Origin: Oxalobacter sp. OttesenSCG-928-P03
GTDB lineage: Bacteria > Pseudomonadota > Gammaproteobacteria > Burkholderiales > Burkholderiaceae_D
Direction of reading: 5' to 3'
Length of the DNA stretch: 64,000 bases
NCBI GenBank assembly: GCA_030269625.1
Contig: JAJDFZ010000002.1
Location: forward strand, 31,752-95,751
This document shows positions 39,860 through 53,221 of this stretch, piece by piece. The notes beneath the pieces are model-generated. The model did not search any database. It was not told the DNA's origin and worked only from the letters and a program-made list of their open reading frames with translations. The position numbers and the translations under genes were made by a program. Positions within the stretch are counted from its first letter, which is position 1. Each line of letters starts with the position of its first letter.

Positions 39860-40366
39860 TTATCCCGATTTTTTTCGGTGCCGCGTCATCATGGCATGAA
39901 CGGCCTCCATCAGTGCCGGGTGTGTGCCGGATTGTGCCAGTTGTGTTTGAAGCTTTTCCAGTTCGTCCAGGGCCTCATCCGGCAGCGGTTTTTTTTCCGG
40001 CTGTTCCGGCTGCCAGGCTGGTTTTTTCAGCTTGACCTTTACCCGAATACCTTCCACGGGCCATCCCGCATTGTCCAGTCCGGTCTGAAGCAGCGGCAGT
40101 TTTTGCCGGAGCCTGGCCGCCGCCGCCTGGCTGGGGACGCCGACCGTCAGTCGTTTTTTTTCCAGTTGCAGGACTTCACATGCCATGAAATGATCCGGCA
40201 GGATCTGTTCACATGCTTTTTGCAGGGCAATCAGGCGGGTTGCGTTGGGCAGCATGCCGGAGATACTGTCATGCATTTGCAGAAAGTCTGTCACCGGCGC
40301 GCAGACGCCTTTCTTGCCGGATGTTTTGCCGGACGGATTCAGGATGGATGATAAAAATTTATGCAT
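39860..40366 (-). CDS. DUF721/DciA-like protein
   Basis: About 168 residues with an N-terminal DUF721 module (LQKACEQILPDHF, LTVGVPSQAAAARLRQKLPLL) and a charged C-terminus. DUF721 includes DciA, the loader for the replicative helicase in bacteria lacking DnaC. Position between lpxC and secA on the opposite strand is common in betaproteobacteria. The start is uncertain: ATG 40366 (MHKFLSS) is used, 40405 would add 13 residues, and neither has a good ribosome-binding site. Confidence 0.75.
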   Translation of the reverse strand: MHKFLSSILNPSGKTSGKKGVCAPVTDFLQMHDSISGMLPNATRLIALQKACEQILPDHFMACEVLQLEKKRLTVGVPSQAAAARLRQKLPLLQTGLDNAGWPVEGIRVKVKLKKPAWQPEQPEKKPLPDEALDELEKLQTQLAQSGTHPALMEAVHAMMTRHRKKSG

Positions 40367-40640
40367 GATGATCGTGCTACCGGGAAGCGATAACCTGTTT
40401 GCCATGATAACGGATAAATGTACTGCTGATTGAGGGGATGCCGCTCTTTTTGCCGCTTGAAATAGTCGATGGGAGCCCCATCTGTTGTTTTTATGCTGAA
40501 AAGGGGATGAAGTTGGGCAATACGTTTAAGGCTGATGGTCCAGCGTGATAGAATTTCTTCTTTAAAAGGCAGGTTTTGATGCGAAATCAAAACTTTGAGT
40601 ATGGCAGCAGATGAGGCTGCCTTAATTTCAAGAATGTAAC

Positions 40641-43406
40641 ATGTCCATACTGACCCGTATTTTTGGCAGCCGCAATCAGCGCCTGTTAAAGCAATACAAT
40701 AAAACCGTGGCGCAGATCAATGCGCTTGAACCGGCGATGGAAAAGCTCTCTGATGACGAGCTGAAAGCAAAAACCCCCGAATTCAAGGAACGACTGGCCA
40801 AAGGCGCCACACTGGATGACCTTTTGCCGGAGGCATTTGCCGTTTGCCGGGAGGCGAGCCGGCGAGTCCTGAGAATGCGCCCTTTTGACGTCCAGCTCGT
40901 GGGCGGCATTACGCTGCACCAGGGAAAGATTGCGGAGATGGGGACAGGTGAGGGCAAAACGCTTGTGGCGACACTTCCTGCCTACCTGAATGCGCTGGCA
41001 GGCAAAGGTGTGCATGTTGTCACGGTCAATGATTACCTGGCACAGCGCGATGCCGAGTGGATGGGACGCCTCTATTCCTGGCTGGGACTGACAACGGGCA
41101 TCAACCTGTCGCAGATGGACCATGAGGACAAACAGGCCGCCTACGCCGCCGATATTACTTATGGTACCAATAACGAGTACGGTTTTGACTATCTGCGCGA
41201 CAACATGGTTTATGACGTTGCAGACCGTGTCCAGCGCAGCCTGAGCTTCGCCATTGTGGACGAGGTGGACTCCATCCTGATTGACGAGGCCAGGACGCCG
41301 CTCATTATTTCCGGACAGGCTGAAAACAGCACGGACCTGTATTACAAGATGAACCAGGTTCCATCTCTTCTGACGGAACAGATTGGCGAGGATTCACCGG
41401 ATGGCAAGAGCAAGGTGGAGGTGTATGGTGACTACACCAAGGATGAAAAAGCCCACCAGGTTCTCCTGACTGAAGCCGGTTTTGAAAAGGCGGAAAAAAT
41501 CCTGACACAGATGGGGCTGCTTCCGGAAGGGGCTTCCCTGTATGATGCGGCCAATATCATGCTGATCCATCACCTGTATGCCGCGCTTCGCGCCAATGTG
41601 CTGTATCACCGTGACCAGCACTATGTCGTGCAGGATGGTGAAGTCATCATCGTTGATGAATTCACCGGGCGTCTCATGACAGGCCGCCGCTGGTCGGATG
41701 GTTTGCACCAGGCGGTGGAAGCCAAGGAAGGTGTACAGATACAGAACGAAAACCAGACGCTGGCGTCCATTACCTTCCAGAATTATTTCCGCATGTATGA
41801 CAAGCTGGCCGGCATGACTGGTACGGCTGATACTGAAGCATATGAATTCCAGGAAATCTATGGTCTTGAAACGGTGGTGATTCCGCACAACCGTCCCAAC
41901 CAGCGCCAGGATCGCCATGACCAGGTATTCAGGACAGAGAAAGAAAAATACGACATCATGCTCCGGGATATCCGGGATTGCTACGAGCGAGGTCAGCCTG
42001 TCCTGGTCGGTACGACGTCTATTGAAAATTCCGAACTGCTCTCCAAAATCCTGACCAAGGCCGGGTTGCCGCATAATGTGCTGAATGCCAAGCAGCATGC
42101 GCGCGAAGCGGAAATCATCGCACAGGCCGGTCGTCCCAAGATGATCACGATTGCCACCAACATGGCGGGGCGCGGCACAGACATCGTGCTGGGCGGCAAT
42201 GTGGAAAAACAGGTCGAATTTATTGAGGCTGATGAATCCCTGACAGAAGAGCAGAAACAGGAACAAATCAAAAAACTCCGGGACGAATGGCAATCACTGC
42301 ATGATCATGTCGTGAATGCGGGCGGGTTGCACATCGTGGGAACGGAGCGCCATGAATCACGACGTGTGGACAACCAGTTGCGTGGACGTTCCGGCCGTCA
42401 GGGCGACCCCGGCTCATCCCGTTTTTATCTCTCGATGGATGATCCGCTTTTGCGCATCTTTGCAGGTGAGCGCATGCGCGCCATCATGGACAAGCTCAAG
42501 CTGCCGGAAGGGGAAGCCATTGAGGCCGGTATCGTGAACCGCTCCATTGAATCGGCGCAACGCAAGGTTGAAGGCCGCAATTTTGATATCCGCAAACAAC
42601 TGCTGGAATATGATGACGTGGCCAATGATCAGCGCAAGGTCATGTACCAGCAGCGCAATGAGCTGCTGGAAGCGCAGGAAACGACCGAGCTGGTCACATC
42701 GTTGCGTCATGGCGTCTTTATTGATCTGTTCAGGCAGTATGTCCCGGAGGAATCCGTAGAGGAGCAATGGGATATCCCGGGACTGGAACGGGAACTGGCC
42801 GGTGAGTGGCGCTTGAGTATCCCGCTTGTCGAGATGCTGGAAAAACACAAGAACATGTCTGACGAGGATGTTCTCGAGCATATCCTGCAGGTGGTCGATG
42901 ATGTTTACACGGCCAAGGTGAACATGGTCGGCAAGGAGCTTTTCTCAGGCTATGAGCGCAGCATCATCCTGCAAAGCATGGATACACACTGGCGCGAACA
43001 TCTTGCCGCACTGGATCACCTTCGCCAGGGCATCCATCTTCGGGGCTATGCGCAGAAAAACCCGAAGCAGGAATACAAGCGTGAAGCGTTCGAGCTGTTT
43101 TCCATGATGCTTGAACTGATCAAGAATGATGTGACGCAAAAACTCATGCTGGTCCGTATCCAGACACGGGATGAAGTGGAAATGGCCGAGCAGCAGCTGA
43201 TGCAGCCGGCGGTTTCCAACCTCAATTATGTGCACCAGGAATTCCAGGGGGAGTCTGCCGAAGAGGAGGCGCTGGAAGCGGTTGCGGATCAGACGGAAAA
43301 GAAACAGCAGCCCATGGTCAACGCTGTCCCGAAAGTCGGGCGCAATGACATGTGCCCCTGCCAGAGTGGCAAGAAGTACAAGCATTGCCACGGAAAGCTC
43401 AAGTAA
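40641..43406 (+). CDS. secA: Preprotein translocase ATPase SecA
   Basis: A 921-residue motor of the Sec pathway. It has [17 protein letters not shown] (Walker A), [12 protein letters not shown] (Walker B), [12 protein letters not shown] and, at the C-terminus, the zinc/SecB-binding [14 protein letters not shown]. Length and domain order are normal. About 235-275 bases of non-coding sequence precede it, without a convincing secM-like leader or promoter. Confidence 0.98.
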   Translation: MSILTRIFGSRNQRLLKQYNKTVAQINALEPAMEKLSDDELKAKTPEFKERLAKGATLDDLLPEAFAVCREASRRVLRMRPFDVQLVGGITLHQGKIAEMGTGEGKTLVATLPAYLNALAGKGVHVVTVNDYLAQRDAEWMGRLYSWLGLTTGINLSQMDHEDKQAAYAADITYGTNNEYGFDYLRDNMVYDVADRVQRSLSFAIVDEVDSILIDEARTPLIISGQAENSTDLYYKMNQVPSLLTEQIGEDSPDGKSKVEVYGDYTKDEKAHQVLLTEAGFEKAEKILTQMGLLPEGASLYDAANIMLIHHLYAALRANVLYHRDQHYVVQDGEVIIVDEFTGRLMTGRRWSDGLHQAVEAKEGVQIQNENQTLASITFQNYFRMYDKLAGMTGTADTEAYEFQEIYGLETVVIPHNRPNQRQDRHDQVFRTEKEKYDIMLRDIRDCYERGQPVLVGTTSIENSELLSKILTKAGLPHNVLNAKQHAREAEIIAQAGRPKMITIATNMAGRGTDIVLGGNVEKQVEFIEADESLTEEQKQEQIKKLRDEWQSLHDHVVNAGGLHIVGTERHESRRVDNQLRGRSGRQGDPGSSRFYLSMDDPLLRIFAGERMRAIMDKLKLPEGEAIEAGIVNRSIESAQRKVEGRNFDIRKQLLEYDDVANDQRKVMYQQRNELLEAQETTELVTSLRHGVFIDLFRQYVPEESVEEQWDIPGLERELAGEWRLSIPLVEMLEKHKNMSDEDVLEHILQVVDDVYTAKVNMVGKELFSGYERSIILQSMDTHWREHLAALDHLRQGIHLRGYAQKNPKQEYKREAFELFSMMLELIKNDVTQKLMLVRIQTRDEVEMAEQQLMQPAVSNLNYVHQEFQGESAEEEALEAVADQTEKKQQPMVNAVPKVGRNDMCPCQSGKKYKHCHGKLK

Positions 43407-43438
43407 GGTAACTGCATTTTTACAGCCAGGAGAATCAT

Positions 43439-44677
43439 ATGGCCGTTAATCTTTTTCCTCCTGCAGCGGCTGACCTCAAGCCGGTTGCGGGTGTCAGACT
43501 CGGTGTTGCACAGGCGAATATCAGAAAACCGGACCGCAAGGATTTGCTGGTTGTCTCACTGGCGCATGATGCGACCGTTTCCGGTGTTTTTACGAAAAAC
43601 CGCTTTTGCGCTGCGCCTGTGCAGATCTGCAAAGCGCATCTTGATGCTGTTCAAAGGGATGCACTCTCCATACGGGCACTTCTGGTGAATACCGGCAATG
43701 CGAATGCCGGAACCGGCGAGCGTGGTTATGAAGATGCCATGGCAACCTGCACCATGCTGGCGGCATTGTTGAGTTGCAAGCCAGAGCAGGTCATGCCGTT
43801 TTCAACCGGGGTCATCCTGGAGCCATTGCCGGTTGACCGGATTATTGCCGGCATGCCATTTGCCATCGACGACCTGGCCGAGGACAACTGGCTGGATGCC
43901 GCCGAGGCGATCATGACAACCGATACCGTTCCCAAGGCGGCGTCACGCGTTATCCAGATTGACGGAAAAACCGTGACCGTCACGGGGATGAGTAAAGGCG
44001 CCGGCATGATCAAACCCAATATGGCGACTATGCTTGGTTTTATGGCAACTGATGCCAAAGTGCCGCAGGCGCTTTTGGATACCATGCTCAAACGTGCCAC
44101 GGATCAGTCTTTCAACTGCATCACGGTAGATGGTGATACTTCCACCAATGATTCGCTGATCCTGATTGCATCCGGCAAGGTTGATCCGGGCATTGTCGAT
44201 GAAAATTCCCCTGCTTATGCGGCTCTCCAGGAAGCCATTACCAGCCTTGCGCAGGAACTGGCCCAGAAAGTCGTGCGTGATGGCGAGGGGGCGACCAAGT
44301 TCATGACCATTACAGTGGAAAATGGCGTCAGCAGGGAAGAGTGCCGCAGGATTGCCTATTCTGTTGCCCATTCCCCTCTGGTCAAAACCGCCTTTTATGC
44401 ATCTGACCCCAACCTGGGGCGCATCCTTGCGGCTATCGGTTATGCTGATGTGGAAGACCTGGATGTCAGCCGGCTGAACCTTTACCTTGATGATGTCTGG
44501 GTGGCTAAAAATGGCGAGCGCAATCCGGAATACAGGGAAGAGGACGGACAGCGGGTGATGCAGCAAAGCGAGATTACCATCCGGATCGATCTGGCAAGAG
44601 GCAATGACGCAGTGACTGTCTGGACATGCGACCTCTCGCATGACTATGTTTCCATCAATGCTGATTATCGTTCGTAA
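43439..44677 (+). CDS. argJ: Bifunctional ornithine acetyltransferase / N-acetylglutamate synthase
   Basis: A 412-residue self-cleaving enzyme that recycles the acetyl group from acetylornithine to glutamate. The cleavage site is in [16 protein letters not shown], where the Thr becomes the nucleophile of the beta chain. [14 protein letters not shown] and [10 protein letters not shown] are family motifs. It implies a cyclic arginine pathway feeding argF-argG elsewhere in the window. The ribosome-binding site is AGGAGAATC before the ATG. Confidence 0.96.
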   Translation: MAVNLFPPAAADLKPVAGVRLGVAQANIRKPDRKDLLVVSLAHDATVSGVFTKNRFCAAPVQICKAHLDAVQRDALSIRALLVNTGNANAGTGERGYEDAMATCTMLAALLSCKPEQVMPFSTGVILEPLPVDRIIAGMPFAIDDLAEDNWLDAAEAIMTTDTVPKAASRVIQIDGKTVTVTGMSKGAGMIKPNMATMLGFMATDAKVPQALLDTMLKRATDQSFNCITVDGDTSTNDSLILIASGKVDPGIVDENSPAYAALQEAITSLAQELAQKVVRDGEGATKFMTITVENGVSREECRRIAYSVAHSPLVKTAFYASDPNLGRILAAIGYADVEDLDVSRLNLYLDDVWVAKNGERNPEYREEDGQRVMQQSEITIRIDLARGNDAVTVWTCDLSHDYVSINADYRS

Positions 44678-45540
44678 TGACACCGCTTGAACAATTCCTG
44701 ATCCGTGCCGAATCCGTTTTGTCGCGGGTGGAAAGCCTGCTGCCGCCGGCAGTGGAAGCCATCAACTGGGATGTCCCTTCTGTCGCTTATCGCTGGCGGC
44801 GCCGAAACGGGCGGGGCACCCTTCAGCCGATAACGCATTCAACAAGGATTTCCCTGCCCGACCTGTATTTTGTCGAGCGCCAGAAGGGGTTGCTGGAACA
44901 GAATACCCGGCAGTTCATTGAAGGCAGGCCTGCCAACAATGTGCTTCTGACCGGCGCGCGGGGAACAGGCAAGTCCTCGCTGATCCGTGCCTGCCTGAAC
45001 CAGTTTGCCGATAGCGGGCTGCGCCTGATAGAGGTGGATAAAAATGACCTGGCTGACCTGATGGATATTGGTGAGCTGATTGCTCCCCGGCCGGAGCGTT
45101 TCATTCTTTATTGTGACGACCTTTCCTTTGACGAGGGCGACAGCAGCTACAAGACACTGAAATCAGCTCTTGACGGAAGCGTCGCGGCACAGCCTGACAA
45201 TATGCTGATCTATGCCACGTCCAATCGCCGCCACCTGCTGCCCGAGCGCATGTCGGATAATGCCGGGTACACTCAGCGGGACGGGGATATCCATCCGGGC
45301 GAGACGGTGGAAGAAAAAATCTCTTTTTCCGACCGTTTCGGATTATGGCTCTCCTTTTATCCTTTCAGCCAGGATGAATACCTGACGATTGTGGCGCACT
45401 GGCTGCGTTCATTCGGCTGTACAGACCGGCAGGTGGAAGAGGCACGCGCCGAAGCCCTGCAGTGGGCGCTGCATCGCGGCTCACGCTCCGGGCGAACCGC
45501 CTGGCAGTTTGCGCGTGATTTTGCAGGGAAACACCTGTAG
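44677..45540 (+). CDS. DUF815 AAA-type ATP-binding protein
   Basis: A 287-residue protein with Walker A LTGARGTGKSSLIRA and Walker B ERFILYCDDLSFDEGD, plus arginine-rich TSNRRHLLPERM. These match the DUF815 family, whose cellular task is not known. It shares one base with the argJ stop (TAATG) and so is coupled to it. This neighbour pair is widespread in betaproteobacteria. A bidirectional terminator follows. Confidence 0.88.
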   Translation: MTPLEQFLIRAESVLSRVESLLPPAVEAINWDVPSVAYRWRRRNGRGTLQPITHSTRISLPDLYFVERQKGLLEQNTRQFIEGRPANNVLLTGARGTGKSSLIRACLNQFADSGLRLIEVDKNDLADLMDIGELIAPRPERFILYCDDLSFDEGDSSYKTLKSALDGSVAAQPDNMLIYATSNRRHLLPERMSDNAGYTQRDGDIHPGETVEEKISFSDRFGLWLSFYPFSQDEYLTIVAHWLRSFGCTDRQVEEARAEALQWALHRGSRSGRTAWQFARDFAGKHL

Positions 45541-45548
45541 AAGAAACA

Positions 45549-45580
45549 AAAATGCCCCTGTCTGACAGGGGCATTTTTTC
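45549..45580. terminator. Bidirectional terminator between the DUF815 gene and valS
   Basis: AAAATGCCCCTG and CAGGGGCATTTTTT form a strong hairpin flanked by A and T tracts, serving both converging genes. Confidence 0.9.
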
Positions 45581-45593
45581 AGGAAGCAACGAT

Positions 45594-48401
45594 TCAGGCA
45601 GCTTTCAGCTTTTCGTACTGTTCTTCAACTTTTTCGCGTGTAGCGGTAAAGTTCTGCAGCCGTTCCCGTTCCTGTGCCACTACTTTTTCCGGTGCGCGGG
45701 TCACGAAATTCTCATTGCTCAGCTTGGCATTGATTTTTTCGATTTCTCCCTGCAGGCGCGCCATTTCCTTTTCCAGCCGCTCGCGTTCAGCGGCCACATC
45801 AATTTCCACTTTCAGCATCAGCTTGCACTGGCCGACAACGGAAACCGGCGCGGGAGAATCCGGAAGCGAATCCACCACCTCGATATCAGACAGGCGGCAC
45901 AGTGCCTGCATGTGCGGAATGAAGGACTCCAGCAGTGCCTTTTCTGATGGGGAGGCAGGTTCGATAAAGGCGGGAACCTGTTTGGCCGGGGAAAGCTGCA
46001 TTTCCCCCCGCAGGTTGCGTGATGCATCCACCAGTGCCTTGCACTGCATCATCCAGCCTTCTGCGTCCGCATCGATTCTGTCCTGTCGTGGCATCGGATA
46101 ATCCTGAAGCATAATGGTGTCACCTTCTGCCTTCATGCTGATGCCAGCCAGTGGTGCCACTTTCTGCCAAAGCTCTTCCGTAATGAAAGGAATAACAGGA
46201 TGGGCCAGGCGCAGCGTCTGTTCGAGTACGCGCAAAAGCGTTTGCCGGGTGGCCCGCTGCTGGGCGGCATCACCATTGGCGATCAGGACTTTCGAGATTT
46301 CCACGTACCAGTCACAGTACTCGTCCCAGACGAAGCGATAGATAGCGGAGGCGATATTGTCAAAACGGTATTCCGCAAAGCCGCGCTCCACTTCCGCTGC
46401 TGTTCGTTCGAACTGAGAAATGATCCAGCGGTCTGCCGGAGAGAAGGAAAGCGGGGCATTCGGATCCAGGCCATTGTCCTGCCCTTCGGTATTCATCAGC
46501 ACGAAGCGGGTCGCATTCCAGAACTTGTTGCAGAAATTGCGGTAACCCTCGCAGCGGTTCAGGTCAAAATTGATATTGCGTCCCAAAGAGGCATAGCTGG
46601 CCATGGTAAAGCGCAGGGCATCCGTGCCGAAGGCCGGAATGCCTTTGGCATAATTCTTGCGTGTTGCCTTGGCGATGGCGTCAGCCTGTTTCGGGTTCAT
46701 CAGTCCGGTGGTGCGCTGTTTTACCAGCGATTCCAGGTCAATGCCGTCAATCAGGTCGATCGGGTCAAGCGTGTTGCCTTTTGACTTGGACATCTTTTCG
46801 CCGCTCGCGTCCCTGACCAGCCCGTGGATGTAAACCGTGTGAAACGGGACCTGGCCGGTGAAATGGGTGGTCATCATGACCATCCGGGCAACCCAGAAGA
46901 AAATGATGTCAAAGCCCGTTACCAGGACCGTGGACGGAAGGAACATGCGGTATTCCGGCGAGTCCTCATTCGGCCAGCCCAGCGTGGAGAAGGGTACCAT
47001 GGCTGATGAAAACCAGGTATCCAGCACATCCTCATCACGACGGATGTCTTTGCCGCCGGCCTGTGCTTTTGCCTCTTCCTCGGTGCGGGCGACATAGATA
47101 TTGCCTTCGTCATCATACCAGGCTGGAATCTGGTGGCCCCACCACAACTGGCGGGAAATACACCAATCCTGGATGTTGTTCAGCCACTGGTTGTAGGTCG
47201 TGGTCCAGTTTTCCGGGACAAAGCGGACTTCGCCACTGGCGACTTTGTCCAGTGCGACTTGTGCAATCGATTTGCCGGGAAAGTACGGATTGTTGTCATG
47301 CGGCTTGCTCATGGCGACGAACCACTGGTCTGTCAGCATGGGTTCCAGAATCACATTGGTCCGGTCGCTACGCGGTACCATCAGCTTGTGCGGCTTGACG
47401 GATTCCAGCAGGCCCTGTGCTTCCAGATCCGCCACTATCTGTTTTCTGGCATCAAAGCGGTCCATGCCCTGATAGGCGGACGGTGCGTTTTCATTGATTT
47501 TCGCATCCAGCGTCATGATGTTGATCAGTTCCAGATGATGCCGCTGTCCGACCGCGTAGTCGTTGAAGTCATGTGCCGGGGTGATCTTGACACAGCCGGT
47601 ACCGAATTCCTTGTCAACGTATTCATCCGCAATAACCGGGATTGTCCTGCCGGTCAGCGGCAGGATCAGGTTCTTGCCGACCAGGTGCGTATAGCGTTCG
47701 TCTGTGGGATCGACAGCCACGGCAGTGTCACCCAGCATCGTCTCAGGGCGCGTGGTGGCGACGGTCAGGTGGCCTGATCCGTCTGCCAGCGGGTAGCGGA
47801 TGTGCCACATGAAGCCGTCTTCCTCTTCCGAGACAACTTCCAGGTCAGACAGGGCGGTTCCGAGAACCGGGTCCCAGTTCACCAGGCGCTTGCCCCGGTA
47901 TATCAGGCCTTCTTCAAAAAGCCGGACAAAAACTTCGGTCACGATTTTCGAGCGGGGCTCATCCATCGTGAAGTACTCGCGTTCCCAGTCAGGCGATGCG
48001 CCCATATGGCGCATCTGGCTGGTAATGGTGGAACCGGAATGTTCTTTCCATTCCCATACTTTTTCAACAAATTTCTCGCGGCCAAGATCATGACGGGAAA
48101 TATTCTGCAGGCCAAGCTGGCGTTCCACCACAATCTGGGTGGCGATACCGGCATGATCCGTGCCGGGAATCCAGGCGGTGTTGTAGCCGCGCATGCGGTA
48201 ATAGCGTGTCAGGCCATCCATGATGGTCTGGTTAAAGGCATGCCCCATATGCAGGGTGCCGGTGACGTTGGGGGGCGGCAACTGGATGGAAAAGGCGGGT
48301 TTGCCCTCATCCATCGAGGCGCGAAAATAACCGCGTTCCTCCCAGATTTTCCGCCAGTGTTTTTCAATACCTGCCGGTTCGAACGATTTGGCTGATTCCA
48401 T
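45594..48401 (-). CDS. valS: Valyl-tRNA synthetase
   Basis: A 935-residue class I synthetase with HIGH as [10 protein letters not shown], the editing CP1 domain, KMSKSKGN and the C-terminal coiled coil ([25 protein letters not shown]). It charges tRNA-Val and edits Thr. No clear ribosome-binding site precedes the ATG. It diverges from thiC. Confidence 0.98.
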   Translation of the reverse strand: MESAKSFEPAGIEKHWRKIWEERGYFRASMDEGKPAFSIQLPPPNVTGTLHMGHAFNQTIMDGLTRYYRMRGYNTAWIPGTDHAGIATQIVVERQLGLQNISRHDLGREKFVEKVWEWKEHSGSTITSQMRHMGASPDWEREYFTMDEPRSKIVTEVFVRLFEEGLIYRGKRLVNWDPVLGTALSDLEVVSEEEDGFMWHIRYPLADGSGHLTVATTRPETMLGDTAVAVDPTDERYTHLVGKNLILPLTGRTIPVIADEYVDKEFGTGCVKITPAHDFNDYAVGQRHHLELINIMTLDAKINENAPSAYQGMDRFDARKQIVADLEAQGLLESVKPHKLMVPRSDRTNVILEPMLTDQWFVAMSKPHDNNPYFPGKSIAQVALDKVASGEVRFVPENWTTTYNQWLNNIQDWCISRQLWWGHQIPAWYDDEGNIYVARTEEEAKAQAGGKDIRRDEDVLDTWFSSAMVPFSTLGWPNEDSPEYRMFLPSTVLVTGFDIIFFWVARMVMMTTHFTGQVPFHTVYIHGLVRDASGEKMSKSKGNTLDPIDLIDGIDLESLVKQRTTGLMNPKQADAIAKATRKNYAKGIPAFGTDALRFTMASYASLGRNINFDLNRCEGYRNFCNKFWNATRFVLMNTEGQDNGLDPNAPLSFSPADRWIISQFERTAAEVERGFAEYRFDNIASAIYRFVWDEYCDWYVEISKVLIANGDAAQQRATRQTLLRVLEQTLRLAHPVIPFITEELWQKVAPLAGISMKAEGDTIMLQDYPMPRQDRIDADAEGWMMQCKALVDASRNLRGEMQLSPAKQVPAFIEPASPSEKALLESFIPHMQALCRLSDIEVVDSLPDSPAPVSVVGQCKLMLKVEIDVAAERERLEKEMARLQGEIEKINAKLSNENFVTRAPEKVVAQERERLQNFTATREKVEEQYEKLKAA

Positions 48402-48474
48402 GTTGCAAAATATCTTTTACTAAAAAAACATGATTATACGGGAGCTTTTCGATAGATTACGCCGGATTAAACGT

Positions 48475-48480
48475 TATAAT
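48475..48480 (+). promoter_or_regulatory. -10 element of the thi operon promoter
   Basis: A consensus TATAAT ends about 30 bases before the riboswitch core, so the aptamer would be near the 5' end of the transcript. No strong -35 is seen upstream. Confidence 0.55.
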
Positions 48481-48507
48481 GAAAAGGTATGCATTGTTAA
48501 AAATGTC

Positions 48508-48595
48508 ATAGCTAGGGGTTCTGGTTGAAAAACCGGGCGAGATACACCCTCTGAACCTGATCTGGATAATGCCAGCGTAGGGAAGCTTGAAAGAC
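48508..48595 (+). ncRNA. TPP riboswitch (THI element)
   Basis: The THI-box aptamer is recognised by TAGGGGTTCTGGTTGAA, GAGATACACCCTCTGAACCTGATC and GGATAATGCCAGCGTAGGGAAGC, the conserved blocks of helices P2-P5. It precedes thiC by about 70 bases. Thiamin pyrophosphate binding would repress the operon. Confidence 0.96.
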
Positions 48596-48626
48596 ATTGT
48601 GGCCGAAAACCGCACATTCAATTAAG

Positions 48627-50577
<1,951 letters not shown>

Positions 50578-50580
50578 GTT

Positions 50581-50787
50581 ATGACGATACAGATAGAACT
50601 GAACGGAGAAGCGTACAGCGTTGCCAAAGGCCATACGCTGCAGGACCTGATCGATACACTGCAACTGACCGGCCAGGCGCTGGCAGTTGCGGTCAACCGC
50701 CAGGTCATCTCACGACAGAAATGGGGTGAGCGCGTACTGGAAGCGAATGACCGCGTGGACGTTGTGAGAGCGATTGGCGGCGGCTGA
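50581..50787 (+). CDS. thiS: Sulfur carrier protein ThiS
   Basis: A 68-residue ubiquitin-like protein ending in Gly-Gly (VVRAIGGG), as needed for adenylation and thiocarboxylation. It begins three bases after the thiC stop codon. ThiF, needed to charge it, is not encoded in the window. Confidence 0.95.
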   Translation: MTIQIELNGEAYSVAKGHTLQDLIDTLQLTGQALAVAVNRQVISRQKWGERVLEANDRVDVVRAIGGG

Positions 50788-50871
50788 CCGACCGACCGTG
50801 AAAAAAGCGATACCGGCCGGTGTCCCCAAGGCCCGGCCATGAGAAACAAACGAAAGAGAAAAGAGGACATC

Positions 50872-51657
50872 ATGAACAAGGACCACATTCTGACCATCGC
50901 AGGAAAAGATTACCGCTCGCGCCTTCTGGTCGGCAGCGGAAAGTATCGTGATCTGGAAGAGACACGGGCTGCAACCGAGGCAAGCGGTTCGGAAATCATT
51001 ACCGTGGCGATCCGCCGGGTCAATATCGGCCAGAATCCCAATGAACCCAGTCTTCTGGATGTGGTGCCGCCAACCGAGTACACCATTTTGCCCAATACGG
51101 CGGGCTGTTATAACGCGGAAGATGCGGTTTATACGCTGCAACTGGCGCGGGAACTCCTGAACGGCCACAAGCTGGTCAAGCTTGAGGTGCTGGGTGATGA
51201 AAAGACACTTTTCCCCAATATGCCGGAAACCCTGAAAGCGGCGGAAATCCTGGTCAAGGATGGCTTTGATGTCATGGTGTACTGCAGCGATGATCCGATC
51301 CAGGCAAAGATGCTGGAAGACATCGGCTGCTGTGCCGTTATGCCGCTGGCGTCATTGATCGGTTCCGGCATGGGTATTCTGAACCCGTGGAATCTGTCGC
51401 TGATTATTGAACAGGCCAATGTTCCCATCATTGTTGATGCCGGTGTGGGTACCGCATCGGATGCAGCGATTGCGATGGAGCTGGGCTGTGACGGGGTGCT
51501 CATGAATACGGCGATTGCCGGTGCAAAGGACCCGATCCGCATGGCGCGTGCGATGAAACTGGCCATTGAGGCCGGGCGTGATGCCTATCTTGCCGGCCGG
51601 ATTCCGAAACGGTTTGAGGCGTCGCCGTCGTCACCCATGGCCGGCCGGGTTGTATGA
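50872..51657 (+). CDS. thiG: Thiazole synthase ThiG
   Basis: A 261-residue TIM-barrel enzyme that builds the thiazole from DXP, ThiS thiocarboxylate and dehydroglycine. It has [10 protein letters not shown], the Schiff-base Lys region [15 protein letters not shown] and [24 protein letters not shown] use ATG 50872, preceded by GAGGAC, rather than 50839. The stop overlaps thiD by four bases. No thiO or thiH to supply dehydroglycine lies next to it. Confidence 0.97.
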   Translation: MNKDHILTIAGKDYRSRLLVGSGKYRDLEETRAATEASGSEIITVAIRRVNIGQNPNEPSLLDVVPPTEYTILPNTAGCYNAEDAVYTLQLARELLNGHKLVKLEVLGDEKTLFPNMPETLKAAEILVKDGFDVMVYCSDDPIQAKMLEDIGCCAVMPLASLIGSGMGILNPWNLSLIIEQANVPIIVDAGVGTASDAAIAMELGCDGVLMNTAIAGAKDPIRMARAMKLAIEAGRDAYLAGRIPKRFEASPSSPMAGRVV

Positions 51658-52490
51658 TGGCAACGTCCATGGAAACAGGTGAGGGGCTTGTGCCGCCGGT
51701 ACGTCCGTGCGTACTGGTTTTTGCCGGGCTGGATTCAAGTGGCGGTGCCGGCATCCAGGCCGACGTGGAAGCCATCGGGGCAGTCGGTTCGCATGCACTG
51801 CCAATCGCAACAGCGTTGACAGTGCAGGATAATGATCGTGTTTCAGCGGTCAATCCGGTGGATCCGGTTATCTGGCGGCATCAGGTTGATGTGCTGATTG
51901 AAAAAATGCCGGTGGCGGCTATCAAGATCGGCGCGATCGGTAACCGGGCAAATGCGGATGCACTGGCAACCCTGATCATCCAGCTGAGAAAAAAACAGCC
52001 GGAATTGCCGGTGATCCTGGATACAGTTTTAGGCAGCGGCCATGGCGACCTTCTCACGGAGGGCCGGGCCGAGCATGTGCTGGCGCCGCTGATTCCGCTG
52101 GCCACACTGGTGACACCCAACCTGCCGGAAGCGGCGCGCCTGAGCCCGGATGCCGCAACGCTGGAGACGCAGGCTCAAAATCTTCTGGCGCAGGGAAGCC
52201 GGCATGTCCTGCTAAAGGGCGGTCATGGCGATGATGCCAGCCAGGTTGTGAATCACTGGTTCACGGAAGGCCAGGCAAAGAGCTGGACATGGGCAAGGCT
52301 GGAGGGTGCTTTTCATGGCAGCGGGTGTACCCTGGCATCACTTTGCGCCGGCTTGCTGGCGCAGGGAATGGATATGAGTGAGGCACTGGATAAAGGCCAG
52401 CGGATTTGCCAGAAAATGCTGGGACAGTCCTATGCCATTGCAGAAGGCCAGCGCATCCCGAACCGGCACGTGAGCCTGGACGATATTTGA
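51654..52490 (+). CDS. thiD: Hydroxymethylpyrimidine (phosphate) kinase ThiD
   Basis: A 278-residue ribokinase-fold protein with [24 protein letters not shown] and the [15 protein letters not shown] anion-hole motif with the catalytic region near the C-terminus. It phosphorylates HMP-P to HMP-PP. It may be a single-domain ThiD without the second kinase function. The first 15 residues before [10 protein letters not shown] are not conserved. It sits between thiG and thiE. Confidence 0.93.
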   Translation: MMATSMETGEGLVPPVRPCVLVFAGLDSSGGAGIQADVEAIGAVGSHALPIATALTVQDNDRVSAVNPVDPVIWRHQVDVLIEKMPVAAIKIGAIGNRANADALATLIIQLRKKQPELPVILDTVLGSGHGDLLTEGRAEHVLAPLIPLATLVTPNLPEAARLSPDAATLETQAQNLLAQGSRHVLLKGGHGDDASQVVNHWFTEGQAKSWTWARLEGAFHGSGCTLASLCAGLLAQGMDMSEALDKGQRICQKMLGQSYAIAEGQRIPNRHVSLDDI

Positions 52491-52539
52491 AAAGCGTGAC
52501 GCATTTACCGTCACCAAACTGAGGGAAACAGAGGAAAGC

Positions 52540-53160
52540 ATGAAAGCATTGAGAGGACTTTATATCGTGACACCCGACTGGGACGATACGGACAGGCTCC
52601 TGGATATTACGGAAAAGGCGTTAAAAGGCGGGGCGGCGCTGGTACAGTACCGTCACAAGACCGCAGGCCCGGAACAGCGGCGCGAGCAGGCCGGGGCACT
52701 GCAGGCGCTTTGCAGGCGCTATGGTGTGCCGTTCATCATCAACGACTATGTGGATTTGTGCCTGGAGCTTGATGCAGATGGCATTCACGTTGGCGGAACA
52801 GACGAGTCCGTTGCAGCAGTTCGTTCCCGGGTCGGGCCTGACAAAATTGTTGGTGCTTCCTGCTACGGGGAGATGGACCTGGTTCGCAAGGCGACAAAGG
52901 AAGGCGCCAGTTATGTTGCTTTTGGCGGCTTTTATCCTTCACGCATCAAGCAATACGAAGTGACAACACCGGTCAGCATTGTCGGTGATGCGAAAAAGGA
53001 ATTACCCGATATGCCCAGTTGCGCCATTGGCGGCATTACGCTCGAAAATGCGGTGCCGCTTGTCGCGCAGGGAGTAGACATGATTTCAGTTATCAGCAGT
53101 GTTTACATGGTCGATGATCCTGAAGCGGCTGCGCGTGCTTTTGCTGATATGTACAAGTGA
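52540..53160 (+). CDS. thiE: Thiamine-phosphate synthase ThiE
   Basis: A 206-residue TIM barrel that joins HMP-PP to thiazole phosphate. It has GLYIVTPDWDD, ALVQYRHKTAGPEQR, FIINDYVDLCLELDADGIHVG and CAIGGITLENAVPLVAQGVDMISVISSVY. It closes the thi operon and is followed by a strong terminator. Confidence 0.96.
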   Translation: MKALRGLYIVTPDWDDTDRLLDITEKALKGGAALVQYRHKTAGPEQRREQAGALQALCRRYGVPFIINDYVDLCLELDADGIHVGGTDESVAAVRSRVGPDKIVGASCYGEMDLVRKATKEGASYVAFGGFYPSRIKQYEVTTPVSIVGDAKKELPDMPSCAIGGITLENAVPLVAQGVDMISVISSVYMVDDPEAAARAFADMYK

Positions 53161-53175
53161 AGTGCCTGTGTGCGG

Positions 53176-53208
53176 AAAAACCGGTGCCAGTATGGCACCG
53201 GTTTTTTT
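53176..53208. terminator. Bidirectional terminator between thiE and clsA
   Basis: AAAAACCGGTGCCA (53176-53189) and TGGCACCGGTTTTT (53193-53206) make a perfect 14-base-pair stem with T and A tracts on both sides. Confidence 0.93.
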
Positions 53209-53221
53209 ATGGCTGGCCGGT

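Noticed and set aside
40339-40590. A possible small gene upstream of secA on the minus strand
   Set aside because: It overlaps the 5' part of the DciA-like gene, has no ribosome-binding site and no family likeness.
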